A DNA stretch of 17,288 nucleotides from Syntrophaceae bacterium UBA5761 (GTDB lineage Bacteria; Desulfobacterota; Syntrophia; Syntrophales; UBA4778): assembly GCA_002418885.1 (NCBI GenBank), contig DIEZ01000039.1, positions 13,497-30,784 on the forward strand, written 5' to 3'. The translations under genes and the position numbers were made by a program. Each line of letters opens with the position of its first letter. Position 1 is the first letter of the stretch. The notes beneath the pieces were generated by a model, which had not been told where the DNA came from, ran no database searches, and saw only the letters and a list, made by a program, of their open reading frames with translations. Shown in pieces: positions 1 to 8,411 of the stretch.

Positions 1-52
1 AAATCCCCCGACCCTTGCGGTCATGACGGTTCAAGTCCGTCCTCCGGCACCA
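1..52 (+). tRNA. tRNA-Leu (UUR codons), 3' part only
   Basis: The window opens inside a tRNA. The T arm is GACGG at 25-29, loop TTCAAGT at 30-36 and CCGTC at 37-41. The 3' acceptor strand CTCCGGC is at 42-48, discriminator A at 49 and an encoded CCA at 50-52. A long variable arm (GACC at 10-13 pairing with GGTC at 19-22) restricts it to Leu, Ser or bacterial Tyr. Discriminator A and an implied 5' acceptor strand GCCGGAG favour Leu. Counting back from the variable arm puts A at anticodon position 36 in either plausible register, so the anticodon should be UAA or CAA. The D arm and first anticodon bases lie outside the window. Confidence 0.85.
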
Positions 53-60
53 TGAAATCT

Positions 61-101
61 AAAGGTTACGAGTGTTGATTCCTACTCGTAACCTTTTTTT
101 T
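61..101 (+). terminator. Rho-independent terminator after the tRNA
   Basis: A perfect 13-base inverted repeat (61-73 with 84-96) encloses a 10-base loop, and eight T residues run from 94 to 101. It sits 8 bases after the tRNA CCA end and terminates the tRNA transcript. Confidence 0.92.
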
Positions 102-362
102 GATCCGCACAGAGTTAGACGACTCGATTGTCCCTTGACGAAAGGGAGATTGATTTGTGGTAGATTATTTCTTGTTCACGACTGAGCGGAAGTGCTGTGG
201 GGATGAACCATCGAGTTGAAGGATGATCCGGATAAGAATAGGGCGGACGGACAGAACAATTTGCGGTCTTTCTTGACCTCCGTCAGACCGGACGTTGCCT
301 TGATCCGTTTGACCGCCCTTCGCGCCGGTATGGGGGCGGCGGTGCCGTCAGTTGCACCGGTT
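102..362. other. Gap without a convincing gene; possible small plus-strand transcript
   Basis: I find no credible protein gene here. On the plus strand TTGACG (135-140) and an extended -10, TGGTAGATT (158-166), are promoter-like, but their spacing of 20 bases is long. Downstream are six GGA triplets (188, 201, 221, 230, 245, 249), and two of them fit the ANGGA core bound by CsrA. A hairpin (CGGTGC 340-345 with GCACCG 354-359) is followed by only four T residues at 361-364. Together these could delimit a roughly 190-base RNA, but each element is weak. The same hairpin lies directly after the ppiD stop on the other strand and may simply end that gene's transcript. Confidence 0.25.
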
Positions 363-1961
363 TTACAGTTTGGAGACGTCTTCGTGGAACTTGATCCGCC
401 CGGCCTTTATAAGGGCTTCTTTGGTCTCTGTGACCCAAGATTGGAGGTACGTGTTTTCTTTGTGCCGGTACAGGAACTGCTTGATGGTCGCCTTCTTGGC
501 GGCGAAGTTCGTCGCTTCCAGTTTACGACCCTTGAATCTTACGATTACGTATGCATCGTCAACAAGGAAGGGCTGGTCCTGGTAGGGTTTTTTCTCCGAG
601 AGCAGGTACACAGCTTGTGCGATTTCAAGAGACCTGCCTATCCCGGGGATGTCGACCCCCGGCGATAAATACCCGGTTGCGCCTATTCTTATGCCTTTTT
701 CACGGGCGACCGCGTCCATGCCGGCGCCCGCTTTCAGACGCCTCAGAGTATCCTCTGCCTCTTTCCGGCAGAGTTTTCGCGCTTCTTCCTCGACATAACG
801 CTTTTCTACGATACCCCTTATTTCTGCGAGTTTCGGGGTCCGGGAAGTCTCCCGGGATACCAGTTTGATGATCGTGTAACCCGACGGCGTAGAAAGGACC
901 GGTGTGATTTGGTCAGGTTTAAGGGATGAGAGGTATTCATCCAGTCCTTCGACGGCGGCCAACTCCCCTTTGGGGAGTTCTTTTGCCACAATCTCTCCCG
1001 AATAGATATTGAGATTATGCTTTCTCGCATACTCCTCAAAGTTCTCTTCTTGATAGATGGTGTTGCGGGCTTTTCTGGCCTCACTGTAGGCCTGGTCCAT
1101 AGCCTTCGAACGGCGTAAGGCCGCGATGATTTTTCCCTTCACTTCGGCAAGTGGGGCCGAAGTACCGTCTTTTTTCTTGAGGGATTCTCTGTGAGATTCG
1201 TAGTAATCTTTGACCTCCTCGTCGGAAACACTAACGGAGCTCTCAAAGTCTTCGGCGCGGAGAAATAAGTACTTGACCTGCAAGCGCTCGGGTACACGGA
1301 AAGAGTCGCCCTGCTCTGCAAGGAACTTCTCGAGGTCTTCGGTCGATGCCTTGACCCGGGAACGGTACTCACCGCAGGGGATTTTGAGGAACGCCAGGTC
1401 TGTCTTTTCATTCTGGATACGGTAGATGTCGAATGCTTCGTCGTCGGAAACCATCACGGATTCCCGTATAAGGCCTTCAATTTTCGCTGCGGTCATTCCC
1501 ATTTTCTGTGAAACTTCGAATTCTTCCGGCGTCATCTTCAGGCTGCGCAGGACCTGCTGATAAACACGATTGTCAAAGACACCGTTTCTCTGAAATGTCG
1601 GTATGGAAAAAATAAAATTACGGACCTCCTCGTCGCTTACCTCTATGCTCAATTCCTTTGCCTTCTGGAGGATAACGGCCTGGTTGATGAGGTTATCAAC
1701 CGCCACCTGCTTGAGGTTTAATTTTTTAAGCTGCTCCTCAGTCAGGTTTTCACCATACTGCCGGCGGTATAGCTCGAGAAGGTTCTCGTATTCCTTGCGG
1801 AATTCCACAAATGATACCGCTCTATCCCCTACCGTCGCGATGTCCCCCGCTTTCTGTCGGCCGGTCCTCGAGCCGAAATAGAAGACGAAGACGATGATGA
1901 TAAGGATCAGAAGAACCTTCATCAGCCAGTTTTTCGCGTGTTTTCTCATGAATTGAAGCAT
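363..1961 (-). CDS. ppiD: PpiD/SurA-type periplasmic chaperone, membrane-anchored
   Basis: This 532-residue protein has a short basic cytoplasmic N-terminus, one membrane helix at about residues 13-30 and a large periplasmic part, the PpiD layout. Residues about 38-170 match the SurA/PpiD N-terminal chaperone domain (helical, with the 'VDNLINQAVILQKAKEL' type segment around 88-104). Family members help newly exported outer-membrane and periplasmic proteins fold. The parvulin prolyl isomerase region is hard to find: only a tail resembling it remains at about 305-370 (FEEYARKH, then PSGYTIIKL), and the GGDLG-like core is not visible, so it may act only as a holdase. It is somewhat shorter than E. 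coli PpiD (about 620). The first ATG has a weak upstream GG-rich site; ATG at codon 5 is an alternative. It is divergent from mreB and ends alone. Confidence 0.85.
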   Translation of the reverse strand: MLQFMRKHAKNWLMKVLLILIIIVFVFYFGSRTGRQKAGDIATVGDRAVSFVEFRKEYENLLELYRRQYGENLTEEQLKKLNLKQVAVDNLINQAVILQKAKELSIEVSDEEVRNFIFSIPTFQRNGVFDNRVYQQVLRSLKMTPEEFEVSQKMGMTAAKIEGLIRESVMVSDDEAFDIYRIQNEKTDLAFLKIPCGEYRSRVKASTEDLEKFLAEQGDSFRVPERLQVKYLFLRAEDFESSVSVSDEEVKDYYESHRESLKKKDGTSAPLAEVKGKIIAALRRSKAMDQAYSEARKARNTIYQEENFEEYARKHNLNIYSGEIVAKELPKGELAAVEGLDEYLSSLKPDQITPVLSTPSGYTIIKLVSRETSRTPKLAEIRGIVEKRYVEEEARKLCRKEAEDTLRRLKAGAGMDAVAREKGIRIGATGYLSPGVDIPGIGRSLEIAQAVYLLSEKKPYQDQPFLVDDAYVIVRFKGRKLEATNFAAKKATIKQFLYRHKENTYLQSWVTETKEALIKAGRIKFHEDVSKL

Positions 1962-2041
1962 AGATGGACCGCCGTCGCTCGTTTTCTCGTTAACTGCAGA
2001 AAATCACCCTCGATTTTCCTCGATTTCCGGCAGGCTTAAGT

Positions 2042-2050
2042 AGTATATCA
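2042..2050 (-). promoter_or_regulatory. Extended -10 promoter element for ppiD
   Basis: Read on the minus strand the sequence is TGATATACT, that is TGn followed by TATACT (five of six matches to the -10 consensus). No good -35 is visible at the expected distance, which is usual for extended -10 promoters. A start near 2035 would give ppiD a leader of about 75 bases. That leader contains a small tandem repeat, CCTCGATTT, at 2008-2016 and 2018-2026 on the plus strand. Confidence 0.4.
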
Positions 2051-2108
2051 TCCGGCAAAAAGCAATGTTTTTTTAAAGGTAAATGATTCCTTGTAGTTAA
2101 AAAATGGA

Positions 2109-2126
2109 TTGATTAGCCCGAGTAAA

Positions 2127-2137
<11 letters not shown>
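2109..2137 (+). promoter_or_regulatory. Sigma-70-type promoter P1 for the mreB operon
   Basis: TTGATT (2109-2114) and TATAAA (2132-2137) are separated by exactly 17 bases in an AT-rich intergenic stretch. Initiation near 2144 would give a leader of about 54 bases before the mreB GTG. Confidence 0.55.
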
Positions 2138-3235
<1,098 letters not shown>

Positions 3236-4063
3236 ATGCTGATCCCAAAAAAGTATCAGACAATAGGCGTTGCCTCGGTTCTTGTTGTTGCATCGCTCGT
3301 TATCCTCTCTGTCAGCCTTCATAGCCCGGGAGAAACATACTTTTTTAGAAAAATCGTCCTTGAAATATCGTCGCCCGCTGTAGATGCGATAAATACGTCG
3401 ATCGAAGGGGTTCGTAATGTATGGAAGAGATACCTATTCCTTGTCGGGCTTGAAGAGGAAAACCGGATACTGCGGGGGAGGATCGCCCAGTTGACGAAGG
3501 GATTGAATGATTACCGTGAACTTTACTACGAAGAGAGGCGGTTGAGGGGGCTCGCCGGGCTGAAGGAGAGCGCGAAACTGCCCGGTGTCTTCTGCCGAGT
3601 CATAGACCGCAATAACAGCTATTTGTTTAAAACTATTATGTTAAACAAAGGCACTTCCGACGGCCTTCGGGTAGGCCTCCCGGTTGTTTCCGCTGAAGGG
3701 GTCGTGGGTAGGATAGTGGAGGCTTCATGGAATGTGTCCAAGGTCTTACTGGTTGTCGATTACAACAGTAACATCGATGTGGTGACCCAAGAGAGCCGTG
3801 TTCAGGGCATCCTGCAGGGAGGGGGAAACGCCGGATGCTCTTTGAAGTACGTCGAGCGGTCGGAGGATGTGAAAATCGGGGAACAGGTCCTCACATCGGG
3901 CCTTGGCGGGGTATTCCCTAAGGGACTGATCGTCGGGACGGTGCTGAACGTGGACCGCAATGTTTCCGGCTTATTTCTGAAGGTTGAGGTGATGCCCGCC
4001 GTCCGTTTTTCACGTCTGGAAGAAGTTTTCGTCGTAACCCCGGAAAAGGAAAAGGTGCAGTGA
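3236..4063 (+). CDS. mreC: MreC, elongasome scaffold protein
   Basis: MreC is a bitopic inner-membrane protein that links MreB to the periplasmic enzymes and activates the PBP2-RodA pair. The 275-residue product has a single membrane helix at about residues 11-28, a coiled coil at about 60-105 (LEEENRILRGRIAQL onward), and the two-barrel beta domain characterised by segments such as VIDRNNSYLFKTIMLNKGTSDGL and GVVGRIVEASWNVSKVLLVVD. The ATG follows the mreB TAA with no intervening base, and the nearest purine-rich site (around 3213-3219) is rather far upstream, so translation is probably coupled to mreB. Its TGA overlaps the mreD start by four bases. Confidence 0.96.
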   Translation: MLIPKKYQTIGVASVLVVASLVILSVSLHSPGETYFFRKIVLEISSPAVDAINTSIEGVRNVWKRYLFLVGLEEENRILRGRIAQLTKGLNDYRELYYEERRLRGLAGLKESAKLPGVFCRVIDRNNSYLFKTIMLNKGTSDGLRVGLPVVSAEGVVGRIVEASWNVSKVLLVVDYNSNIDVVTQESRVQGILQGGGNAGCSLKYVERSEDVKIGEQVLTSGLGGVFPKGLIVGTVLNVDRNVSGLFLKVEVMPAVRFSRLEEVFVVTPEKEKVQ

Positions 4064-4557
4064 TCTACTATTTGCTTCTGCCCCTCTTTTGCCTTATCGT
4101 CCTCATCTTTCAGACGACCCTGTTGAACCTATTGTTTCTTGGAAAGATCAGCGTGGAGGTGTCGCTCATCATCGTCGTTTACGCCGGCCTGCATCTCGAT
4201 GCCGTTAAGGCCGGTTTTCTCGCCTTCATCATGGGCTTTATCCTTGATTGTTTGACGGGGTTTGTCAGCGGTCTTTTTACTCTGTACTATGTAGCCGTTT
4301 TTCTCGTTGTCCGAATTCTTTCGTTCAAGGTCTACGCGGAGGGTTACCCGTTTATAGTAGGTTTTACGTTCATCGCCGTCCTCGTTGAAGCCCTTTTCAC
4401 TGCCCTTGTCTATCTCGTTTTTTACGAAGTGAATATTCTTTCTGGCGTCCTCAAGGTTTTTCTTGCCCAGGCATTAGTTGCGTGTCTTTTAAGCCCTGCC
4501 CTTTTTAAGGCGCTTGATCGTCTGGAGGGTGTTTTGAATGTTAGAGAAGCAAGATAG
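4060..4557 (+). CDS. mreD: MreD, rod-shape-determining membrane protein
   Basis: This 165-residue, highly hydrophobic protein has about five membrane helices and occupies the usual mreD position between mreC and the PBP2 gene. MreD is an inner-membrane component of the elongasome and partners with MreC. MreD sequences are poorly conserved, so the call leans on length, hydropathy and position. The start is GTG in a GTGA overlap with the mreC stop, indicating translational coupling; a purine-rich AAGGAAAAGG lies just upstream. The 3' end overlaps mrdA by 20 bases. Confidence 0.92.
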   Translation: MIYYLLLPLFCLIVLIFQTTLLNLLFLGKISVEVSLIIVVYAGLHLDAVKAGFLAFIMGFILDCLTGFVSGLFTLYYVAVFLVVRILSFKVYAEGYPFIVGFTFIAVLVEALFTALVYLVFYEVNILSGVLKVFLAQALVACLLSPALFKALDRLEGVLNVREAR

Positions 4558-6403
4558 ATTCAGCCGTTACGACCCCGGGAAATTCAGGAGAAGGTTCGGG
4601 GTCTTGATGTGGATAGTCATCGTTTCCGTATCTCTGCTTACATCCAGGATCTGGTATCTTCAAGTCGTCAAAGGGGACGAGCTGAGGAGCCAATCAGAAA
4701 ACAACAGGGTAAGGATTCACGAAGTCAAGGCCCTTCGCGGCATCATCAGGGATACCCACGGAAAAGCGATCGTGGAGAATCAGCCATCCTACGATATTTC
4801 CGTCGTCCCCGGGGCCGTAAAGAACGTGGGAGACGTGATCAGGGTCTTGGAAGCGATTTACGGGAGTCAGGGGATGGAATTCAGGAGGGATGTCTCTGTA
4901 TCTGAAAAGAACCGTCCTTTCATCCCCTTCAAGCTTGCAAAAAATGTAAGCTGGGAGGATCTGGCTCTCGTCGAAACCCACTCGCTCGACCTGCCTGGTG
5001 TCGTGGTCGATGTTGTTCCCGTACGCAAATACCTCGGTGGGGAAATGACGGCCCATGTCCTCGGATATGTGGGCGAGGTCAGCCCCGAGGACCTAAACGG
5101 GGACCAGACCGGTACACTCAAGCCTGGTGACCGTATCGGTAAGTCGGGGATCGAGAAATATCTCGACGAGTACCTAAGGGGGGAAAACGGCGGAGAATAC
5201 ATCGAAGTCAATGCGGTGGGCAGAAAGGTAAAAACACTGAGACGAGTGGAACCCATTCCGGGCCATGACGTTACCTTGACCATCGACGCGGAGTTGCAGA
5301 AAGTCGCCTGGGAGGCGATGGACGGGAAGGTCGGTTCGGTAGTGGCGATGGATCCGAGAGACGGCGCAATACGTGTTATGGTGAGCAGGCCGGCATTCGA
5401 CCCCAACCTTTTCAACAAGGGTATGCATCCGGAAGAGTGGAGAGGTCTTGCCGGCGACCCCATGCGGCCAATGGAGAACAAGGCTTTGTCAGGGCAGTAT
5501 CCTCCGGGCTCCACTTTCAAGATAGTTGTTGCGGCGGCAGGGCTGGGAGAGGGAATCATAACGCCCGAAACCACCTTTTATTGTAAGGGCCTTTTCCGCC
5601 TCGGCAATCATGAATTTAGGTGTTGGCAGAAAAAGGGTCACGGAAAGGTCAATCTTCACAGAGCGATCGTTGAGTCCTGTGACGTATACTTCTACAACGT
5701 CGGCAGAATGGTCGGCGTCGACAAACTGGCCGAGTATGCCCGGGCTTTCGGCTTCGGCGCCCTTACGGGTATTTCCCTGCCGGGAGAGAGGTGCGGACTC
5801 ATTCCGACAGGTGAATGGAAGCTGAAAAAGACGGGAGTACCCTGGCAACCCGGTGATACCATCTCCATTTCCATCGGTCAGGGATACATCACGGTGACGC
5901 CGCTACAGCTACTTAATGCTTACTGCGCACTGGCTAACGGCGGAACCCTTTACTCCCCTCGGTTGGTCCAGCGTATCGAACACGTCGACGGAAAAGTGCT
6001 GAAGGAGTTCGGCCCGGAAATTCGTTCTGTCCTGCCATTGAGCGAGGAGCAGATGGACGCGATCAGGAAGGGGCTATGGGGTGTATGTAATGAGCCCCAC
6101 GGTACGGGATGGGCTCTCAGGAGGCCGGGACGGGACGTAAGCGGGAAGACCGGTACGGCCCAGGTGGTAGGCCAGAAGTCGAAGTGGCAGGGAATCAAAA
6201 GCGAGCAGATGGCGTGGAAATTTCGAGATCACGCCCTTTTCGTCTGTTATGCCCCGGAGAAAAACCCGGAGATCGCCGTAGCCGTTGTGGTCGAGCACGG
6301 TGGTCACGGGGGAGGTGCGGCCGCACCCGTGGCGAGGAAGATAATCGACGCCTACTTCAAGGGTAGAGACGAGCAGAAGAAAGCCCAGGAGGGGGAAACG
6401 TGA
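4538..6403 (+). CDS. mrdA: Penicillin-binding protein 2, elongation transpeptidase
   Basis: PBP2 is the monofunctional class B transpeptidase that cross-links new lateral-wall peptidoglycan in partnership with RodA. The 621-residue product has an N-terminal membrane anchor at about residues 21-38, a pedestal/dimerisation domain beginning with RGIIRDTHG around 67-75, and a C-terminal catalytic domain. The catalytic motifs are S325-T-F-K328, S380-C-D382 and K537-T-G539. The SxD form of the second motif is normal for PBP2. The ATG is supported by GGAGGG at 4524-4529, inside the end of mreD, with good spacing. The stop overlaps the rodA start by four bases. Nothing suggests beta-lactam-resistance remodelling, though this was not tested. 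Confidence 0.97.
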   Translation: MLEKQDRFSRYDPGKFRRRFGVLMWIVIVSVSLLTSRIWYLQVVKGDELRSQSENNRVRIHEVKALRGIIRDTHGKAIVENQPSYDISVVPGAVKNVGDVIRVLEAIYGSQGMEFRRDVSVSEKNRPFIPFKLAKNVSWEDLALVETHSLDLPGVVVDVVPVRKYLGGEMTAHVLGYVGEVSPEDLNGDQTGTLKPGDRIGKSGIEKYLDEYLRGENGGEYIEVNAVGRKVKTLRRVEPIPGHDVTLTIDAELQKVAWEAMDGKVGSVVAMDPRDGAIRVMVSRPAFDPNLFNKGMHPEEWRGLAGDPMRPMENKALSGQYPPGSTFKIVVAAAGLGEGIITPETTFYCKGLFRLGNHEFRCWQKKGHGKVNLHRAIVESCDVYFYNVGRMVGVDKLAEYARAFGFGALTGISLPGERCGLIPTGEWKLKKTGVPWQPGDTISISIGQGYITVTPLQLLNAYCALANGGTLYSPRLVQRIEHVDGKVLKEFGPEIRSVLPLSEEQMDAIRKGLWGVCNEPHGTGWALRRPGRDVSGKTGTAQVVGQKSKWQGIKSEQMAWKFRDHALFVCYAPEKNPEIAVAVVVEHGGHGGGAAAPVARKIIDAYFKGRDEQKKAQEGET

Positions 6404-7509
6404 AGTTTGACCGGCGGTTATTGCTCAATTTCGACCTGTTTTTTCTTCTCGTGGTCGTGACGATCTGCGCCATCGGCCTTCTGAATATGTACAGCGCCGG
6501 CTTCAACGTTCTCAGCGGCAGGTCGGGGCCGCTTTGTTTGAGACAGTCGTTATGGTTCGTGACGGGCATAGTATTCATGGCGGTCATATTCGGCATAGAC
6601 TACCGTTCTTTCAGCCGTTATGCATATATTTTCTATGGAGTTTCTCTGGCTCTTCTCGTCATCGTCTTCATTGTCGGTGATGTGACGCGGGGCACACAGC
6701 GGTGGTTGGCCTTGGGTTGGTTTTCCTTTCAACCCTCGGAACTGATGAAACTCGCCGCGATAGTCGCCCTTGCCCGGTACTTCGCCGTGAACGAGAAAGA
6801 AGGGGCATACGGCCTCAGGGAGCTTGTCGTGCCTTTTCTCATGGTTTTTGTGCCCTTTGTCCTCATCATGAAACAGCCCGACCTCGGGACGGCGCTGATT
6901 CTTTTGATCATATTTGTTTCTATGGCGCTCTTCGTCGGGGTCAAGGGCAAAACCGTAATGATCGTGGCGACGACGGGGATTTTATTGTTGCCTTTCAGTT
7001 GGTATTTTTTGAAAGACTATCAACGGGAGCGCCTGCTTGCCTTTTTTGACCCGGAAGGTGACCCCCTTGGGTCGGGCTATCATATCCTTCAGTCAATCAT
7101 CGCCGTAGGTTCAGGGGGGTTTTTCGGAAAAGGTTTTCTAAAAGGGACGCAAAGCCAGTTGCGTTTCCTCCCCGAGCACCAAACGGATTTTATTTTTTCA
7201 GTTTTTGCCGAGGAATGGGGCTTCCTTGGTTCCGTTGTGGTCATGATCCTCTACCTCACGCTAATCGTCTGGGGTTTGAAAATTGCGCGCCAATCACGGG
7301 ATTACTTGGGAACGTTGATAGCCTTCGGTGTCACGATGCTCCTCTTCTGGGAAGTTGTGATCAATGTGGGAATGGTGGTAGGGTTCTTTCCTGTGGTCGG
7401 TATTCCGTTGCCTTTCATGAGTTATGGAGGGTCTTCGATGGTGGTCATGATGATGGGTGTGGGGTTGCTCATGAGCGTCAGTACGAGACGGTTTATTCTC
7501 CAGCCGTGA
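6400..7509 (+). CDS. mrdB: RodA, SEDS peptidoglycan glycosyltransferase
   Basis: RodA polymerises lipid II into glycan strands and forms a complex with PBP2. The 369-residue protein is a multi-pass membrane protein of about ten helices with SEDS signatures: WF-FQPSELMKL around residues 107-118, KQPDLGTAL at 158-166, the LPEHQTDFIFSVFAEE segment around 257-272, and the C-terminal GIPLPFMSYGGSS. D263 in TDFIF aligns with the Asp required for polymerase activity (D262 in E. coli RodA). The GTG start overlaps the mrdA TGA and is preceded by AGGAGGGGG at 6387-6395. It closes the five-gene overlapping run begun by mreB. Confidence 0.97.
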   Translation: MKFDRRLLLNFDLFFLLVVVTICAIGLLNMYSAGFNVLSGRSGPLCLRQSLWFVTGIVFMAVIFGIDYRSFSRYAYIFYGVSLALLVIVFIVGDVTRGTQRWLALGWFSFQPSELMKLAAIVALARYFAVNEKEGAYGLRELVVPFLMVFVPFVLIMKQPDLGTALILLIIFVSMALFVGVKGKTVMIVATTGILLLPFSWYFLKDYQRERLLAFFDPEGDPLGSGYHILQSIIAVGSGGFFGKGFLKGTQSQLRFLPEHQTDFIFSVFAEEWGFLGSVVVMILYLTLIVWGLKIARQSRDYLGTLIAFGVTMLLFWEVVINVGMVVGFFPVVGIPLPFMSYGGSSMVVMMMGVGLLMSVSTRRFILQP

Positions 7510-7521
7510 TTCGTGATTTTG

Positions 7522-7548
7522 AGGCCGAGCGATCGCAAAAACCGGCCT
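7522..7548 (+). promoter_or_regulatory. Small hairpin between rodA and the bactofilin gene
   Basis: AGGCCG (7522-7527) can pair with CGGCCT (7543-7548) around a 15-base loop. Only three T residues follow (7551-7553), so it is not a convincing terminator. It may tune transcript stability between the mre-mrd block and the bactofilin gene. Confidence 0.25.
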
Positions 7549-7586
7549 GCTTTAAGTAGACGCAGGTAATAGGGAGGGAGTTGACG

Positions 7587-8027
7587 ATGGTGGGGAAGAA
7601 AAAAATCGAAGAGGTGAAGGCCTTTCTCGGAAAAGGCACTGAATTCGAGGGGAAGCTCCTTTTTACCGGTTCGGTCAGGATCGAGGGAAAATTCAAAGGA
7701 CAGGTGGTCGGAGGCGGCACCCTTAACGTTGGTGAAGGTGCCCGCATCGAAGGGGAAGTCTTCGTCGACAACGTTCTCATCGGTGGGGAAGTCATCGGAA
7801 ACCTGGAGATAAAAAAGCGAACGGAGATCTTTTCACGGGGGAATCTGAGCGGGGAGCTCAAGACGATGGTTCTTGTCGTTCACGAAGGTGCACTCTTTGA
7901 AGGGAATTGTCAGATGAAGGCAGAACCCGCATTACGGGCCGTGGAAAGGGGTGGGCACCCTGAGGAAGAGGTTTCATGGCAAAAAAAGGAGAGCTTGAGT
8001 TCCGACCCTGGGGCCATTACCGGGTGA
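7587..8027 (+). CDS. Bactofilin (polymer-forming cytoskeletal protein)
   Basis: Bactofilins self-assemble without nucleotide into filaments or membrane-associated sheets that localise wall enzymes and influence cell shape. Residues about 12-112 are a run of short beta strands with small and Gly residues at regular spacing (GTEFEGKLLFTGSVRIEGKF, then GGGTLNVGEGARIEGEV and so on), the right-handed beta-helix of the family. A polar tail of about 30 residues follows. I use the ATG at 7587 (146 residues), six bases after GGGAGGGAG (7572-7580), rather than the in-frame TTG at 7581, which would abut that site. Location directly after rodA fits a wall-synthesis role. The last 52 bases overlap the cupin gene in another frame. 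Confidence 0.9.
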   Translation: MVGKKKIEEVKAFLGKGTEFEGKLLFTGSVRIEGKFKGQVVGGGTLNVGEGARIEGEVFVDNVLIGGEVIGNLEIKKRTEIFSRGNLSGELKTMVLVVHEGALFEGNCQMKAEPALRAVERGGHPEEEVSWQKKESLSSDPGAITG

Positions 8028-8329
8028 TAGGAGAGGCGGAAAACCACAAGGTGAAGAGGGTGACTGTTTACCCGGGAGCGCGACTGAGTCTTCAGAGGCA
8101 CCGGCTTCGCGAAGAACACTGGTTTATTGTACAGGGTGAAGGTCTTGTTTTTCGGGAGGGCATGAACATAAGGGTATTAGAAGGAGAGTCGGTGGACATC
8201 CCTCGGGGAGCGTTCCACCGGATTCTGAACACCGGGAAGGAAGAGTTGGTCTTCATAGAGGTTCAAACAGGCGATTATTTCGGTGAGGATGACATCGAAA
8301 GGACGGCGGATGATTACGGACGGGCCTGA
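7976..8329 (+). CDS. Single-domain cupin, mannose-6-phosphate isomerase type II-like
   Basis: The 117-residue product is one cupin barrel resembling the C-terminal half of bifunctional mannose-1-phosphate guanylyltransferase/mannose-6-phosphate isomerase: RPWGHYRV at residues 10-17, KVKRVTVYPGARLSLQ at 25-40, the EHWFIVQGEG motif at 47-56 and IPRGAFHRILNTG at 75-87. Stand-alone versions may interconvert mannose-6-phosphate and fructose-6-phosphate, but activity is unproven. The usual HxHRxEHW reads H42-R-L44-R-E-E47-H48-W49, so one expected metal-ligand His is Leu; H81 is kept. The ATG has a purine-rich GAGGAAGAGG upstream and lies 52 bases inside the bactofilin gene, so the two are co-expressed. 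A sugar-sensing or envelope-sugar role is inference. Confidence 0.8.
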   Translation: MAKKGELEFRPWGHYRVIGEAENHKVKRVTVYPGARLSLQRHRLREEHWFIVQGEGLVFREGMNIRVLEGESVDIPRGAFHRILNTGKEELVFIEVQTGDYFGEDDIERTADDYGRA

Positions 8330-8352
8330 AAAAGCACTTTCTTTTTCGGGTC
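8323..8352 (+). other. Hairpin over the cupin stop codon
   Basis: Bases 8323-8334 pair with 8341-8352 (12 base pairs including two G-T pairs) around a six-base loop. The stop codon lies in the 5' arm. No T tract follows, so it may be a 3' stability element for the mre-bactofilin-cupin mRNA rather than a terminator. Confidence 0.4.
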
Positions 8353-8381
8353 AGGATACTGTCGTAAAAGGCAAAAAAGAC

Positions 8382-8411
8382 TTGACATCGAATGCGCGTT
8401 ATGGTTAGTAG
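8382..8411 (+). promoter_or_regulatory. Putative promoter ahead of the atp leader
   Basis: A perfect -35 hexamer TTGACA lies at 8382-8387. The best-placed -10 candidates are weak: TTAGTA (8405-8410, spacing 17) or TAGTAG (8406-8411, spacing 18). It is the only good -35 in the 269 bases between the cupin and atp genes. Initiation would fall around 8412-8418. Confidence 0.45.

Noticed and set aside
216..668. Plus-strand 150-codon open frame downstream of the tRNA
   Set aside because: It needs a TTG start with no ribosome site and runs largely antisense to ppiD, whose protein is clearly recognisable; the first 50 codons resemble nothing.
2008..2026. Tandem CCTCGATTT repeat in the ppiD leader
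   Set aside because: Two copies of nine bases are too little to call an operator; it is noted only as a possible site.
7529..7536. GCGATCGC palindrome resembling the cyanobacterial HIP1 repeat
   Set aside because: I noticed only this one copy in the intergenic regions, and the organism does not look cyanobacterial.
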